Counted from the first letter of the stretch, positions 23,255 to 35,212 are shown. The stretch is DNA of 64,000 nucleotides from Escallonia rubra (GCA_033065855.1 JAVXUO010002823.1:1-64000), one strand, 5' to 3'. Notes: a model not told the origin generated them from the sequence alone. Translations and numbers: made by a program.

Positions 23255-24504
23255 TAGGGGTGTATACGAACTGAGTTCGAGCCGAACATGGGTGTGTTCG
23301 AACTCGGTTCGTTTAAATTTTGGCATGTTTGAGCTCAGCTCGAGTTCGTCAAGAGCCAAACCATCCATGTTCGAACTCGGCTCGAGTTCGTGAAGGTGAA
23401 ACTCGGGCTTGGCTCGTTCAGCTCGTTTAACTATACGAGCTGAACTCGAGTTCAAAAACTCGGCTCGAGTTCGTGTTCAACCTCAATCAAATCCCTAATT
23501 TACTCAAAATCTCAAATTGTTCAAGCAATAAAAAACAAGAATCTGTTACAAAAGAGAAATTAAGAAAAATCAAGTACACATATAGGAGATACAAATGACA
23601 GATGCGAAATAAAAACACTATAAAAATAGATCTCGATCGATCGGTGAGGAAGACATATACAACGGGTTGATGCTCTTCAGGACCCTGGCTTTGCAGATTT
23701 GCAGCTCGGAACATGGCGATGTGGCTGTGCAGATTTGCAGCTCGGAACACATGGCGACGCAAGTTGAATCTGGCACCGTAGGCTGAATCCGGGGACAGGG
23801 AGATGGCGACGGTAAAGACAGATAGCGACGGGGAGATGGCGACGGTGAAGACAGGTAGCGACGGGGAGATGGCGACAGTAAAGACAGGTAGCGACGGGGA
23901 GATGACGACGGTGAAGACAGGTAACGCTATCTGTGAGTGAGAGTGAGAGAGGGGAGGGGCAGATGGTGTTTGGCTGTTCGATTATCTGAGAGAAGGAGGC
24001 GGTGTGGGCGGTGGTCTGGCATCGGCGTTGGCTGTGATCTGGCCGGCGGTGTGGGCGGTGGTCTGGCCGGCGGTGTGGGGTGTGGGCTGGTCGGCGGTGT
24101 GACTGTGATGACCGACGTGATGAGTGATGAGAGAGGGGGCACGGGTGTGAAATGTCTGATGAAATGAAACCCACGTCTGGTGATAGAGAGGGGAATGGAC
24201 CACAGGCTTCCACGTCCCAAACACACTACCCAATGCATAGATATTTTTGTGTAATATATACTGTAAATAGTAAATGAACAGATAAAAGAACTCGGCTCGT
24301 GTTCGGCTCGTTAAATAAACGAGCCCTCTTGTTCACGAACATAAATAAACAAACATCATTATGTTCAAACTCGGCTCGTTTAATAAACGAGCCCTAAAAT
24401 TGTGTTCGTGTTCGGTTCACTTATTACATGAACGAACATGAACGAGTTTTTGAGGGAACGAACAGCGAGCTGTTCGTGAACAACTCTGTTCATTTACAGC
24501 CCTA
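23255..24504. mobile_element. Non-autonomous hAT element nested in Copia A, 1250 bp
   Basis: Its ends TAGGGGTGTATACGAAC and the inverse of TAGGGCTGTAAATGAAC form imperfect terminal repeats. The 8-bp duplication TCCACGAT is exact on both sides (23247-23254 and 24505-24512). Both subterminal zones are packed with GAGCTCGAGTTCG and GGCTCGTTTAATAAACGAGCC-like words. There is no transposase. Open frames over the internal repeat are not convincing. Removing the element restores the RNase H reading across the site, which proves it inserted after the Copia. Confidence 0.95.
23801..23928. repeat. 33-bp minisatellite inside the nested hAT
   Basis: About four copies of a 33-base unit containing TAGCGACGGGGAGATGGCGA and a variable GTGAAGACAG/GTAAAGACAG end. 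Polymorphism between units is low. No coding role is apparent. Confidence 0.8.
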
Positions 24505-24849
24505 TCCACGATGGAGTCGGAGTATGTTGCTTGTTCAATAGCAGTCCATGAAGTTGTTTGGTTGAGTTCTTTCATACAGGCTCTAGGGGTTACAACTCAT
24601 GCAGACAAGGCTGTCACTGTTCATTGTGACAATACAACTGCCCTAGATTTTGTAAAGGACCCCAAATATCATGGGAAGGCCAAACACATAGGATTTCGTT
24701 ATCACTTCATTAGAACTTTAGTTGCACAAGGAAAGGTGACCATGAAACATATACCTACTGGCAGAATGGTGGTTGATCCTTTAACCAAGTCTATTGCTAG
24801 AGATGTTTTCCATTCTCACATTAGAAGTACAGGAATATGTAGGGTTTGA

Positions 24850-25906
24850 TATGTTTCTTATGGCATCTCATGTGCCTGACATTATTTGTTATATTTTCCA
24901 TTCCTTGATTTGAGTTTATTTTAGAATGAATGGCTTATTGAGGGTGTCACCAGGCTTGAATTGACCCACTCACATGGGTAATTCACATTGGCGCTAAGAT
25001 AACGAGCAAGATGAGACATAATTGTCTTAGGTGCTAAGAGGGTGAATAAGATGATACAACTTGTAATGCAAATATGTCGCCTTAGTTGGAGCTAAGATGA
25101 GAACTAAAAAGATAGTACAATCATAGAGTATCTCCACAAATCTATGTAGCATGTTTACAGCCGAATATGTGTTTTCAGGCAGGCACTATGAGAGTGACTG
25201 GGCTAGAAAACTCAGGTTAGGCGCTCGTACAGCGACTAGACACAGATTCATATTTTATTATACATTTATGTGACACACCCTTGTGGGTTATGCCATAGCA
25301 TGCAAATCATACTGCATGTGCTAAATGCAGACCGACAGTGGGAGTGATGAATGAATCCCTGCTTCGTAACTGTGTGAACCACATAGATCAAAATATTTCT
25401 TGATCATATATAGTACCCTTTTTACCTTAGACCGTGTCGTGAAGAGGATACTCAATGTCGCTACTTTAGTATGTACCCTTGGATCATGGATGATGCGGTC
25501 TCGCGGGACATGTCTAGGAAAGCGGTTGGGTCTAATTGGAATGACATGAAGGCTTTGGGAAGAAAGTTCAATATTACACCATGTTGTGTGATTCATAGCC
25601 CGGGAGACTATTATCGATTTTTGTTTTGATGTGATTCATGAATACATAACATATGAGAGTTTTAACACTGCTCACTATGAGGGATTTGAGAGTGTTTAAT
25701 CTGATGTAGTTGAACTATCTGGGGTACATACGAGATTTTTTAGAGTGATGTATTGTGTTAGTTTGGTGATAACTTAATACAATACTCCTTAACTGGATAT
25801 CCTTTTTTGTAGGTTGCACGTTCCATTTCATGTATGAAGAGATAAGTGAACAAGAGATAGGAGGGACTGCAGGATTTATTTGCCTTGTGTGTGGGCATGT
25901 AGGAGC
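24850..25906. other. 3' untranslated region of Copia A
   Basis: About 1 kb lies between the RNase H stop and the 3' LTR. It contains several related words of the form GCTAAGATGA, GCTAAGAGGGTGAATAAGATGA at 24990-25110. A clear polypurine tract is not seen directly before the LTR. Confidence 0.55.
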
Positions 25907-26397
25907 TGTTAATAAATTAGGTCAGTGGACCCATTATCCGCCCACTAACAGATAATGTGTATTTGTTAGTCTAGATTATTACAGTTAATTAGATGATATT
26001 TATCTCCTAAGTGTTTGAGATAAATACCATAATTATCTCCTAGGTGTTTGAGATAAATACATCTTTATATCCTAAGTGTTTGATGTAAAATCATTCTCTA
26101 ATACTATTTCTATATAAATGCTAGAGATATCCCAAGAAAAAAAGAAGTGACAGACAATAAGTCACAAGACAATCCCTCTCTCTGTTGCACTCTCTCTAGA
26201 GCATCACCAAGCTCTAGGATTTGGTTCGTGGACGAAGAACTCGACTCTAGTAGCCGTTTTCGTACCTGCGATAAAAATCAAGCGTGTTGGAGGCTCGTAA
26301 TAACAAGGATCCTTTGTTGGAATTTTCGGTTACATCGTACGATATGTTTTTGAACCCACTACGTGTTACGTGGTAGGCGCATTTAATTGTTTGAACA
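25907..26397 (+). repeat. 3' LTR of Copia A
   Basis: It aligns without length change to the 5' LTR, with about 40 substitutions, many of them C/T or G/A. It starts TGTTAATAAATT and ends in CA. Confidence 0.92.
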
Positions 26398-26589
26398 CTC
26401 GGTTTTCTCATTGTTGTGTGTAACCATCGTGAAGCTTACAACGAATATTTCACCTCTAAGAACTCCAGCTCATGCGTGGACATATCTAGTGGCCTCTTCT
26501 GCTCTACATGCATGTCTAGTGGCCTTCATTTCCTAATGAATGATTGTGATATTGGTAAAATCCAAATGCATAGAGTTTGATCAGAGGAA

Positions 26590-28165
26590 TAGAATCCCGG
26601 AAAAAGGGAGATTCCGTATTCGGATACGAAGTGGCAAAGTTCTCTCGGGTAGGTGGCTATGCCATAAGATGATTAAGACAAAAATCTTGCCAGTGGTTTT
26701 TTTTTATATTTTGTCTTTTTCATCGAATATTAAGTTGATGCTAATGAACAACCCAGATAAGAACTTGAAGAGATGTTTTTTTTAGTGGTTTTTTACTTGA
26801 ACACCATTAACTCCTAGTGAACGTTGATTAACGAGCAAAATTTAGTGTGGAAATACTTGGTTAAGAGTAAGTTTTGTCGTTTGGGAATCAAATTTAGCCT
26901 AATCTAATAGATATATAGTAAATTCGAAACTGAGATAATGTTATCCAGTTATTGCTTACTTGGACACTCTCTTTACTCGTCATGTGAACTTTGTAATTTT
27001 GACTTCTTAAAACCCTTTTGAATTTACTTATCAATTGAATTGTAATTTTGATTCCTTTCTTTTTACGATTTGGGTTTGTGAATTTTTTTTTTTGGTAAAT
27101 CAATCACTAAATTAACTCTGAATTGTTTGCAATTTTATTCTTAAATTTGGATAATCAAATTAGTAATCCTCTTTTTTTTCCTTCCCTTATCTTGCACATG
27201 TGTCCTCCCTCTCAACACCTTTTTATTTTCTTATTTGTAGTACAGGAATCTTACCCGACAACTTAGATACGTCACATGTTTATCCAACTTCGGTGCATGT
27301 TATTTTACTTATACTTATCCGATATTAAATTACACAACACATCAAACAAGACATATACATGACTAGAGCTTAGACATAGATCTACAAGTAATTCATCGAA
27401 TTGGTTAAATCTAAAATAAGAACATAACCCTCGTATGATCCCACTATGAGTTCGATGTTTGTGTCAGAATAACATAACATTTTAAAAAAAAGGGAGATTC
27501 CGAATGAGACATTCCAAACTTCTCTTAGGTTATCCTCATCTTTATCAATATCAAAAAAACTTCTCTTTGGTTAGTGGCTATGCCATCAGATGATTAAGAC
27601 AAAAATCTTGCAAGTGGTTCTTTTGTTTTTTTCTCCCTCGTATATTCCAATGATGCTAATGACCTGTCCAGTTAAGAACTTGAAAAAGTATTTTTATTTG
27701 TGGTTTTTATTTGAACTTAATTAACTCCCAGTAAATGCTGATTTGCGAGCTAATTTTAGTATGAAAGTACTTGGTGCGAGAGTAAGTTTCATCGTTTGAG
27801 AGTCAAATCTAATCTAATTAAATATGTTCAATAGATACATTTAAGTCAAATCTGAGAATAATATGACACTCTCTCTTAACTCACCACGTGAACTTTTTAA
27901 TTTTGACAAAATCAATCCCTTATCATCTTCAACATTTTTGTATTTTTGTTTCTATTTGAAACTTATGATATCTCTATTTCTTTTTACGACTGTATTTACA
28001 GTTTGTTTTGTAAACCAATTACTGAATTAACTCTAAATTGTTTGCAAAGTTATTCTTGAATTTGACAATCAAATTGGTGATTATTTGTTTCTCCTTCCCT
28101 TATTTTGCACGTTTGTTCTCACTCTCAACGCATTTCTCTTTTCTAATCGGTGGTACGGGAATATA
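26590..28165. repeat. Diverged direct duplication, two units about 0.9 kb apart
   Basis: Matching blocks at about 26600-27240 and 27490-28165 keep the same order. They include GTGGCTATGCCAT plus AGATGATTAAGACAAAAATC, then ACTTGG...GAGTAAGTTT, then CTTCCCTTAT with TTGCAC. I see no gene in either unit. It is probably an old non-coding duplication or two relics of one repeat. Confidence 0.6.
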
Positions 28166-28639
28166 CCCGTTTAAAACGTTAGATTATCACTTAAATTTTG
28201 AAAAGGAAATGGATCATATTTCCTTAACGGGTTAACATTTAGTGGTGCTTCTTAGTACATTGGTTTCAAATCAGTATTATAATACTCTTATCAAGTAGTT
28301 TAGAAATATTATTTACACCCTTGCATGTACTCTTTTTTTTTTTATCTTTTTGTAGTTAAAGACGTGCTTTGAAGATATAATTATTAACTTTTTAGCCATG
28401 AGCATGACGTGGAAAGAGATTCTTCATACATGTTAGTATTTTAAATAAGTATTATACAGTGATCGGTCCCCTGTATGTAATGCACTGGGTTAAAACTATT
28501 ATAGATGAAAGAAATGACATCAAGAACGAGTAAAAATGTGAAAGCTGAGATCAAAAAAAAAATTGTGAAAGCTGATTTAGCCAAACAAAAGGTGTCCCAT
28601 ACTATTAATTAAAGCTTGCGCCGTACGTGTTAGGATTAG

Positions 28640-28647
28640 TATAAATA
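28640..28647 (+). promoter_or_regulatory. TATA box of the carotenoid cleavage dioxygenase gene
   Basis: TATAAATA lies 117-124 bases before the ATG. A (GA)n tract fills 28736-28762 just before the start codon, and an RY-like CATGCAT lies at about 28686. Spacing fits a plant core promoter. Confidence 0.6.
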
Positions 28648-28735
28648 CCTCGGCAGTCGTTCTTGAATCAGAAACTTGATATATTGCATGCATAAATATC
28701 AAGCTATTGTTATCTGGTGGTGCACACAAAGTTGT

Positions 28736-28763
<28 letters not shown>

Positions 28764-28766
<3 letters not shown>

Positions 28767-31700
28767 GCAACATTTTGTTTAGCTTCTCAAGTAAAAGCTT
28801 CTGTTCATAAGCAACCCAGCACGCATGGAGTTGGAAAGCTCGCAACATCCCTTGCTTCTTCTATCAAGGTATTTACCATTTCAGTTTTGTTATTGCTGCA
28901 CTCACATGAAGAGCTACTAGAAGAGATGCATGTACGTTTTATGGTATCTTATGGAGTTTTACGTGAATAAAACTATAGAAGAAGAAGAAGGGTTACACAT
29001 GCTTACACATTTAGGTATTCACAGTTCATCTACATATTGCTTAAACTTGGAGGAAATCTTTGGCTTCATTTGTAAAATATTCCATACTGACATGCAAAAG
29101 GGATCTAACGACCGAAGCAACGTTTTTTTGATTAATCTCACGCACAGCCACTATTTCAAGAGCTAGAGAACGCATCGTTGCAGATGAAGGTTTCAGAAAC
29201 AATCAAGAGTGCTTCCTCGAGAATGTTAGATGCATTTGTAGACTCGGTCTTTCAGTTTGTCGACCAGCCATTGCTCCCGTCTGAGGTATACTTCTCCGTT
29301 TATCTTCATTTGTAAAATATTCCATACTGACATGAAAGACCGACCAGCCATTGCTCGGTCTTTCACTTGTGTTTATTTCTCTCCATCTTCCTGCTTTTAA
29401 GACGGGAGGCTTAGTGAAAGAAAAAGAACATCTTCGATCGAAAGTTGCCATCAGGTTCAAATGTAAAAATCCGTTTTCATTCAACTTCGATTAAGATTTT
29501 AGCATTTCTAGAGCAAATGACTGGTTTGGAAAAATATAAGAGCCCTCAATCTAGATGTTTGTGGTCCGTAAAAGAATCAAGTTCCTTATATTTTTATTTC
29601 GCAGAGAAACTTTGCACCAGTTGAAGAAATTGGAAATGCTGTTGAGGTTGGTTGTGTAGAGGGTGAGATTCCAGCAGATTTTCCGGAGGGTGTTTATGTG
29701 AGAAACGGTACGTGAATTGTCTGGGTGATGTAAAGGTTTTTATGCATCTTAATTCGCACAGGATCTTTGTCAAAGCCTTTGTACAAATCTAGTTGTGGAG
29801 TCAGCTGCATGAACTTTTTCTTCTTTCTCTAATTTAAATGTCTTTTCGTAATCTCTCGAGGCCTTCTAGATCTATTTTTCTTTGCCCTATTTTGTAGCCA
29901 ACGATGAAAAGGGCCAAGAATGAAAAATAGACGAAGCACGTAGCAATAAGAAATGTTTCATCCTTTTCTTTGCTAGTTATACAATCTGTTGCAACATTTC
30001 ATCATGTTCTAGTTTATACAGCCTGGAACGATGACTTGCAAGAGTAGAAAAGGAGGTGGGGTTCCCGACATAGAACTCTCCCACGATACAGATTCTGAAA
30101 AAGCATAAAGATGGTGTTTGTGCATATAAGTCTCCCTACGTACCGGGGGAGGCTCCCTTTATATAAGTATAGGCGTGAAACCCTAATAGAACTAGGAGTT
30201 ATGGTTGGTTGTGGGCCCGATCCTTGACAATCGTATAAGAGTCCATCAAGAACCCTATTTTATTCAGTAAACCGTAATGACCCTGTTGATGTGGAATTTC
30301 GGGTCTCCCCAATAAGGAGTTCTATTCAGCTATATCACAATCAATACAAACTCCACCTGAGTCTATTTACCTACAACTATATATGTTCTAAACCTTGACA
30401 TTGATATTCATCTGCCTACACCTTTTCTGATTAATGTCATAAACATTAGCGGGATATTGAACTGCTTTATAAAAGTTTTGTTTTCTACAATTTGCAGGGT
30501 CAAATCCTCTTTATGGAGGTCTAAAATCAACTATTTCAGTTTTCGGAAGATCAAGCCACATATGGGTTGAAGGAGAAGGAATGCTTCATGCCTTGTATTT
30601 CACCAAAACTGCCGACAATAATTGGAAACTCTCCTACAAAAATAAGTTTGTGGAGAGCGAGACATTTAAGCTGGAGACAAAAATGAACAAACCCGGTTTC
30701 CTTCCTGCTACTGAAGGAGATCCTTCAGCAGTTCTCGCTGGTTTTCTTCTAAACACGGTAAACGTCTTCAACTTTCACGGCCTTTCATTTGTTTACAACT
30801 GGGTTCATTATTTAGGGCTCAATTTGGGTGTTAGAGGATGGGGGGTTAGACCTGTTGTTCCATCAATTTAAGGGTTTAGGGAAGTAAACCAATTCTAAAG
30901 CTTTTAGGTGAAGAGTCGCAACAAGCTCGACAGCCTTTACAAGTTTTTTGATCTAACATCAGAGAGCGATACGTACTCGCCGATCCTTTACACAGAGTTC
31001 AACATCCGCTTAGCAGTAATTAAGAACTACAATCTAATAGTAAATCTGAGTCTACTTACTTCTACTTGCGCAGTTGAGATTTGGCATTGTAAATAAAATA
31101 CTCAGCAACACCAGCATATTTGAGCATGCGGGAAAGTTCTACTCAATTGCCGAGAATTACTTGGCTCAAGAAATAAACATTTCAGGCCTTGAGACTTTGG
31201 GTAATTGGGATTTTGGTGGAGCTTGGGGCCGACCTTTCACTGCCCATCCAAAGGTTTGTTACCCACAATACTTCAGAAAATTGAATAGGTTTTTACGAGC
31301 ATCAATTCTTCAAATCCTCGTTCTGAACTATGACATACAGAAAGCTCCGGGAAGTGGGGAACTAGTAATTATAGGGGTGGATGGAGTGAAGCCGTACTAT
31401 GTCGTGGGAGTTGTCTCAGGTATGTACCACAACCTTATCATTTCAATTTTGGACACTGCTTCGTCTTAACTATTAGCTGGTTGCTCATGCTTTATTCTAT
31501 CAGCTGATGGGAAAAGACTTAATCACAAGGTTGATCTTAACATGAGTAGGTCCCGTCTTATCCATGAAGTTGGAGCTACCGAGAAGTAAGTCCTCAGCAT
31601 TTCTACAAACCCGATACGGATCCTATAGAGTTCTTAGGGGACTCGGTCACTAGCTAAAGTTTTATAGCTAAGTATTTGGTTGAGTGACATGTTAGTAGCA

Positions 31701-33428
31701 ACATCTTCAGTGCTAACTATGTAGAGCTTCCCTACGAACTCCAGGTCGATTCCGGTTCAAACTTTAGAGAATATAGCCGTTTCAATTTCCACATTAATTG
31801 TTACGAATTTCCACTGAAAAAAAAGCAAAACCATCCTACTATTGTAATTTCGAATGAATCAAAAGAAACTAAGTTGAAGTTTACTCTTCTGATTTTGGTT
31901 TTCAGGTACAATATAATTTTTGACTATCCACTTACCTTGGATCCATATAGGCTGCTTCAGGGCGGACAGTATGTGTATTCTTTTCACCCAATATGCTAAT
32001 TTTTGGGGGAAACCCAATATAAGCTTATTTTCGTCTAATTTTTTGGTGCTTTGCGTAGACTGATTAAGTTTGAGAGGGAAAAGTATTCGAGGATCGGAGT
32101 GATGCCTCGTTATGGCAATGCGGATTCAGTTAGGTGGTTTGAGGTAGAAGCTAATTGCACTCTTCATATGTTCAATTGCTTTGAGGATGGCAATGAGGTA
32201 CTGAACCCAACCTTCACTAAATCTGCACAGCATGTCGTCTCCCGTTAATTTAGATACAATGTTGACCTCTTTTCCATGAAAGATAAAGTGAAACAGAAGT
32301 AAAGATGGAATATTGACACTCAATTTAATTTACAAAAGAGAAACAGAAGTAAAGATGGTATCCAAATGGTCCCTTAATTTAATATATTGATTGTGACAAC
32401 GCTTTTGGAACAAATTCAGGTTGTAGTTCGAGGATGTAAGGCCAAGACGACCATCATTCCTGGTCCTGACTGGGGTCAAGATAAATTTGAGTGGTTCTCT
32501 AGAGGATTTAAGCCAGTGACTTCTTCACCTAAAGACAATGGACACGATCCGATAGCCGATGGATTGCTATTTAGCCGTGTTTACGAACAAAGATTAAACT
32601 TGTTAACAGGAGCAGCCAAAGAGATAGATCTCACCGGGGATGATTTCTCCATTGATTTCCCTACCATCAATGGCGAATATATTGGTGTTAAACAAAAATA
32701 TGGATATGCACAAGTTATTGACTCTATTGCAAGCTCTAGTTGTGGTAATGGAAATCATAAACTTTAATTTTGGCCTTAGGTCTATCTGCTTGATAACTTA
32801 ACTGCGTATAATTTCCAGGAAAGAGCAAGTATGGTGGCCTGGCAAAACTACACTTTGAAGAACTAGCGGCAGGAGAAGATAAGGTAATGACTCTACATTG
32901 ATACAATCTTATTCTCACGATCATTTATTTGGTCCAATTTGGAGCTATTAGGCTGCCTGTAATAAGACATGTAAAATTGGTCCAAACTTACATTTCTGAT
33001 GGACTTATGGTTAATGTGATATTCAGGAAGGACAATCTCAACCAGCTATAAAAACTGTGTATCATAAGTTTGCAAAGAACAACTTTTGCACTGGATCTGC
33101 TTATGTGTCTAAGCCCGGGGCTGTGGAGGAAGATGATGGTTGGATTGTCGCCTTTGTTCATGACGAAGATACTGATACATCTCATGTAAGTTCACTTTGC
33201 ATTCTTGGTTTTCCGTAATCACACCTTCATTGGATTTGGCTCTCCTTTTAGCAATTGATTTTGTTGGAAAAATATGACTTTCCTAAGCGGCATAAAATAA
33301 CTGCTTTGCAGGTTCTAGTTGTCGATGCCAAAAACTTCGAGGAAGAACCAATAGCCAAAATTGCTCTCCCGCAACGAGTGCCTTATGGTCATCATGGAGC
33401 CTACTTTCAAACACCCACACACCTTTAA
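28764..33428 (+). CDS. Carotenoid cleavage dioxygenase, CCD1-like (13 exons, 604 residues)
   Basis: Exons at 28764-28868, 29148-29285, 29605-29707, 30498-30757, 31074-31253, 31341-31419, 31504-31585, 31906-31968, 32059-32197, 32420-32744, 32819-32883, 33027-33185 and 33312-33428 join in frame through GT-AG introns. The product belongs to the RPE65/carotenoid oxygenase family of non-heme iron beta-propellers that cleave carotenoid double bases to apocarotenoids. The four candidate iron-binding histidines are in AHPK, IHEVGATE, TLHMFNCFEDG and YGHHGAYF. Other conserved blocks are VYVRNGSNPLYGG, VEGEGMLHAL and SIAENYLAQEI. The many introns and sequence resemble CCD1 more than the intron-poor CCD4. 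The Ser/Ala-rich, basic first 35 residues could be a plastid transit peptide, unlike cytosolic CCD1. No lesion was found. The substrate and cleavage site cannot be read from sequence. Confidence 0.93.
29064..29364. repeat. Intron microduplication with a hairpin in the CCD gene
   Basis: A 31-base stretch beginning CTTCATTTGTAAAATATTCC is repeated exactly in intron 1 (29064-29094) and intron 2 (29304-29334). Right after the second copy, GACCAGCCATTGCTC of exon 2 is copied inside a perfect 9-bp stem, GAAAGACCG (29334-29342) with CGGTCTTTC (29356-29364). Confidence 0.8.
29708..30497. other. Large intron 3 of the CCD gene, possible old insertion
   Basis: At 790 bases this is the longest intron. 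Its middle (about 30040-30420) differs in style from the flanks, with a GC-richer stretch and ACCCTAATAGAACTAGGAG. No terminal repeats could be fixed, so I do not call an element. Confidence 0.4.
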
Positions 33429-33689
33429 GTTTCTGATTTTTCTTGACATTTGGTAGTGATTTCAGCGAAATTGCTATCTAGAGGGGAAACCTCGATTATG
33501 GAAGTATGTTGCATGTCTATAATGCTCAAAATGAGCCTAGTGGAAATGCCCAGATTTCGATGCCTTCTGTTGCCATTGCCAAATTTGCGCTCCCGGCCAT
33601 AATTTGTGCATTTGCTCAGCCATGACAATGTCGAATTTATCTATTTTTACTTAATATTTATCATCTTTGTCTTTCTTGTTTTAGAATTT

Positions 33690-34320
33690 TAAGGTAGTAA
33701 TCCTCTGTTCCGCTGAGCAAACAAACCCACAGAATTCAGTTAAGGTTCTTCTTGAAGGTTACAAACAAAATGAATATGCGGGTGTATATTCTTGTTATAG
33801 CGAACAAATATGAATACACAGAGGTGTGAACAAAGATACACATAAACAGGACAATCAAAAACTCTAGATCTCACCGATATTTCTCCTTATAATTACCACT
33901 CAACAAACCTTGTGTATTACCTACGCAAGTGTTTGTGCTCACGGCAAACTCTCAAAATGGACATTCTTTTTACCTCTTGCCTTAGGATATTTGAAAACGA
34001 AACTGCTAAATTTAGAAAGAACTGGTGCCCAAAACTAGGCTAGAAGACTTTGGCTTAAAGATGAGTGTATAACAAATGATAGACTTCCAGATTTGGATTT
34101 GGTCCTAATTTGGATAGCCAAGTCCTTAAAGATCAAAAGGAAAGAAACTTACATTCTGAAGTCAAGTCATAATTTGTCTGGATTGTGATGTGTTTTTCTC
34201 TTGCTGTTATAAAAAATGATCATCAAGCTCACACTTTGTGCACTAATCTGATACACTCATTATATGAGGAAGACATGGTTGATTCTTGGAGAACATACTA
34301 ATACACCTTAATCAATTTGA
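33690..34320. other. DNA between the CCD gene and its partial copy
   Basis: AT-rich, with no open frame or repeat that I can identify. Confidence 0.5.
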
Positions 34321-34321
34321 T

Positions 34322-34766
34322 TCTGGTTTTCAATCACACTTTCATTGGATCTCTCTTACTTTTTAAGGAAAAATAAGAACTCCTAGCATAAAATAACTGT
34401 CCACTAACCCAAAAACTTCGAGGAAGAACCAATAGCCAAAATTGCTCTCCCGCAACGAGTGCCTTATGGTCATCATGGAGCCTACTTTCAAACACCCACA
34501 CACCTTTAAGTTTCTGATTTTTCTTGACATTTGGTAGTGATTTCAGCGAAATTGCTATCTAGAGGGGAAACCTCGATTATGGAAGTATGTTGCATGTCTA
34601 TAATGCTCAAAATGAGCCTAGTGGAAATGCCCAGATTTCGATGCCTTCTGTTGCCATTGCCAAATTTGCGCTCCCGGCCATAATTTGTGCATTTGCTCAG
34701 CCATGACAACGTCAAATTTATCTAATTTTACTTAATATTTATCATCTTTGTCTTTCTTGTTTTAGA
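34322..34766 (+). pseudogene. Partial copy of CCD exon 13 and its 3' flank
   Basis: From about 34410 the sequence repeats exon 13 from the codons for KNFEEEPIAKIALPQRVPYGHHGAYFQTPTHL through the stop and about 250 bases of 3' flank, nearly identically to 33330-33684. Upstream, the last-intron region is recognisable but diverged (ATCACACTTTCATTGGAT). The acceptor AG and the first codons of the exon (VLVVDA) are missing, so this exon cannot be spliced normally. The copy ends abruptly at the Copia B border. It is either a tandem duplicate remnant or a product of repair during retrotransposon insertion. Confidence 0.85.
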
Positions 34767-35212
34767 ATTTGGTTAAGAGTCTTAACCATATTTCGTTACT
34801 GTGAATTGCGCATACTCACCACCCACATAATATCTCTAGTCAGGGTTATTCTTGCGGGTTGACGCTAAATGGCCATGCGTCGTGCCTGGATATTCTTGTG
34901 TGCTCTAGCGACATACCCAAGTCCCATAGAGGCGGCTCAACCTCACACACATATAGGTGGTTTCCATCAGGGAATGTGCTGCAGCTGAACACCCCATCCC
35001 AATAATTAGGGACTATGGAACCATTAAGAGCTATGCTCATCCTCACACACTGCAGTGGTCACTGTCATACACCATAGGGATAGACTCTTCTTTAAGGACC
35101 TCCCGCCTTAAAGGATATACACAAAGCGACAGTGCCCAACAGACTCCATGACTTCGTTATTACCTATTGAACCTCCTTCACGGGATCGCCGATCACAGAG
35201 GTTAGGTATCCG

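Larger units (their letters stand above)
21731..24849 (+). pseudogene. Copia A reverse transcriptase-RNase H, broken and split by a hAT
   Basis: The linker at 21731-22069 and the reverse transcriptase at 22020-22715 (VDLPPGPKTVRNKWVLKVK, KTTFLNKELDEEIYM, SIYSLKQSSRQWY) are in different frames. The active-site motif YVDD reads YVHD (about 22617-22628), so a catalytic aspartate is lost. TAA stops the frame at 22713. It resumes at 22725-23231 (TRPDICYVVGMVSRY, LRGYSDVNWGSD) up to a TAG in place of Gln. RNase H is then cut by the 1250-bp hAT between ALST and MESEYVA and resumes at 24513-24849 (VHCDNTTALDFVKDPKYHGKAKHI). Confidence 0.88.
17557..26397 (+). mobile_element. Copia LTR retrotransposon A, decayed, with a nested hAT
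   Basis: Two 491-bp LTRs (17557-18047 and 25907-26397) start TGTTAATAAATT and end in CA. The five bases outside them, CTCCG and CTCGG, differ at one position and may be the target duplication. A methionine-initiator-type primer site follows the first LTR. Domains run gag, protease, integrase, reverse transcriptase, RNase H, which is the Copia order. The coding region has many stops and shifts. By eye the LTRs differ at roughly 40 of 491 positions (about 8 percent), so the insertion is not recent. A 1250-bp hAT and its duplication inflate the length. The element is dead: even the reverse transcriptase active site is altered. Confidence 0.93.

Noticed and set aside
30908-31096. Open frame of 62 codons between CCD exons 4 and 5, starting right after an AG
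   Set aside because: Family members run directly from LLN(T) to LRFG, which the 30757 to 31074 splice gives; including this stretch would insert unrelated residues. I treat it as intron.
34846-35046. 66-codon minus-strand frame in the 3' region of Copia B (NGSIVPNYWDGVF)
   Set aside because: It lies after the polyprotein stop in untranslated retrotransposon DNA, and I recognise no domain.
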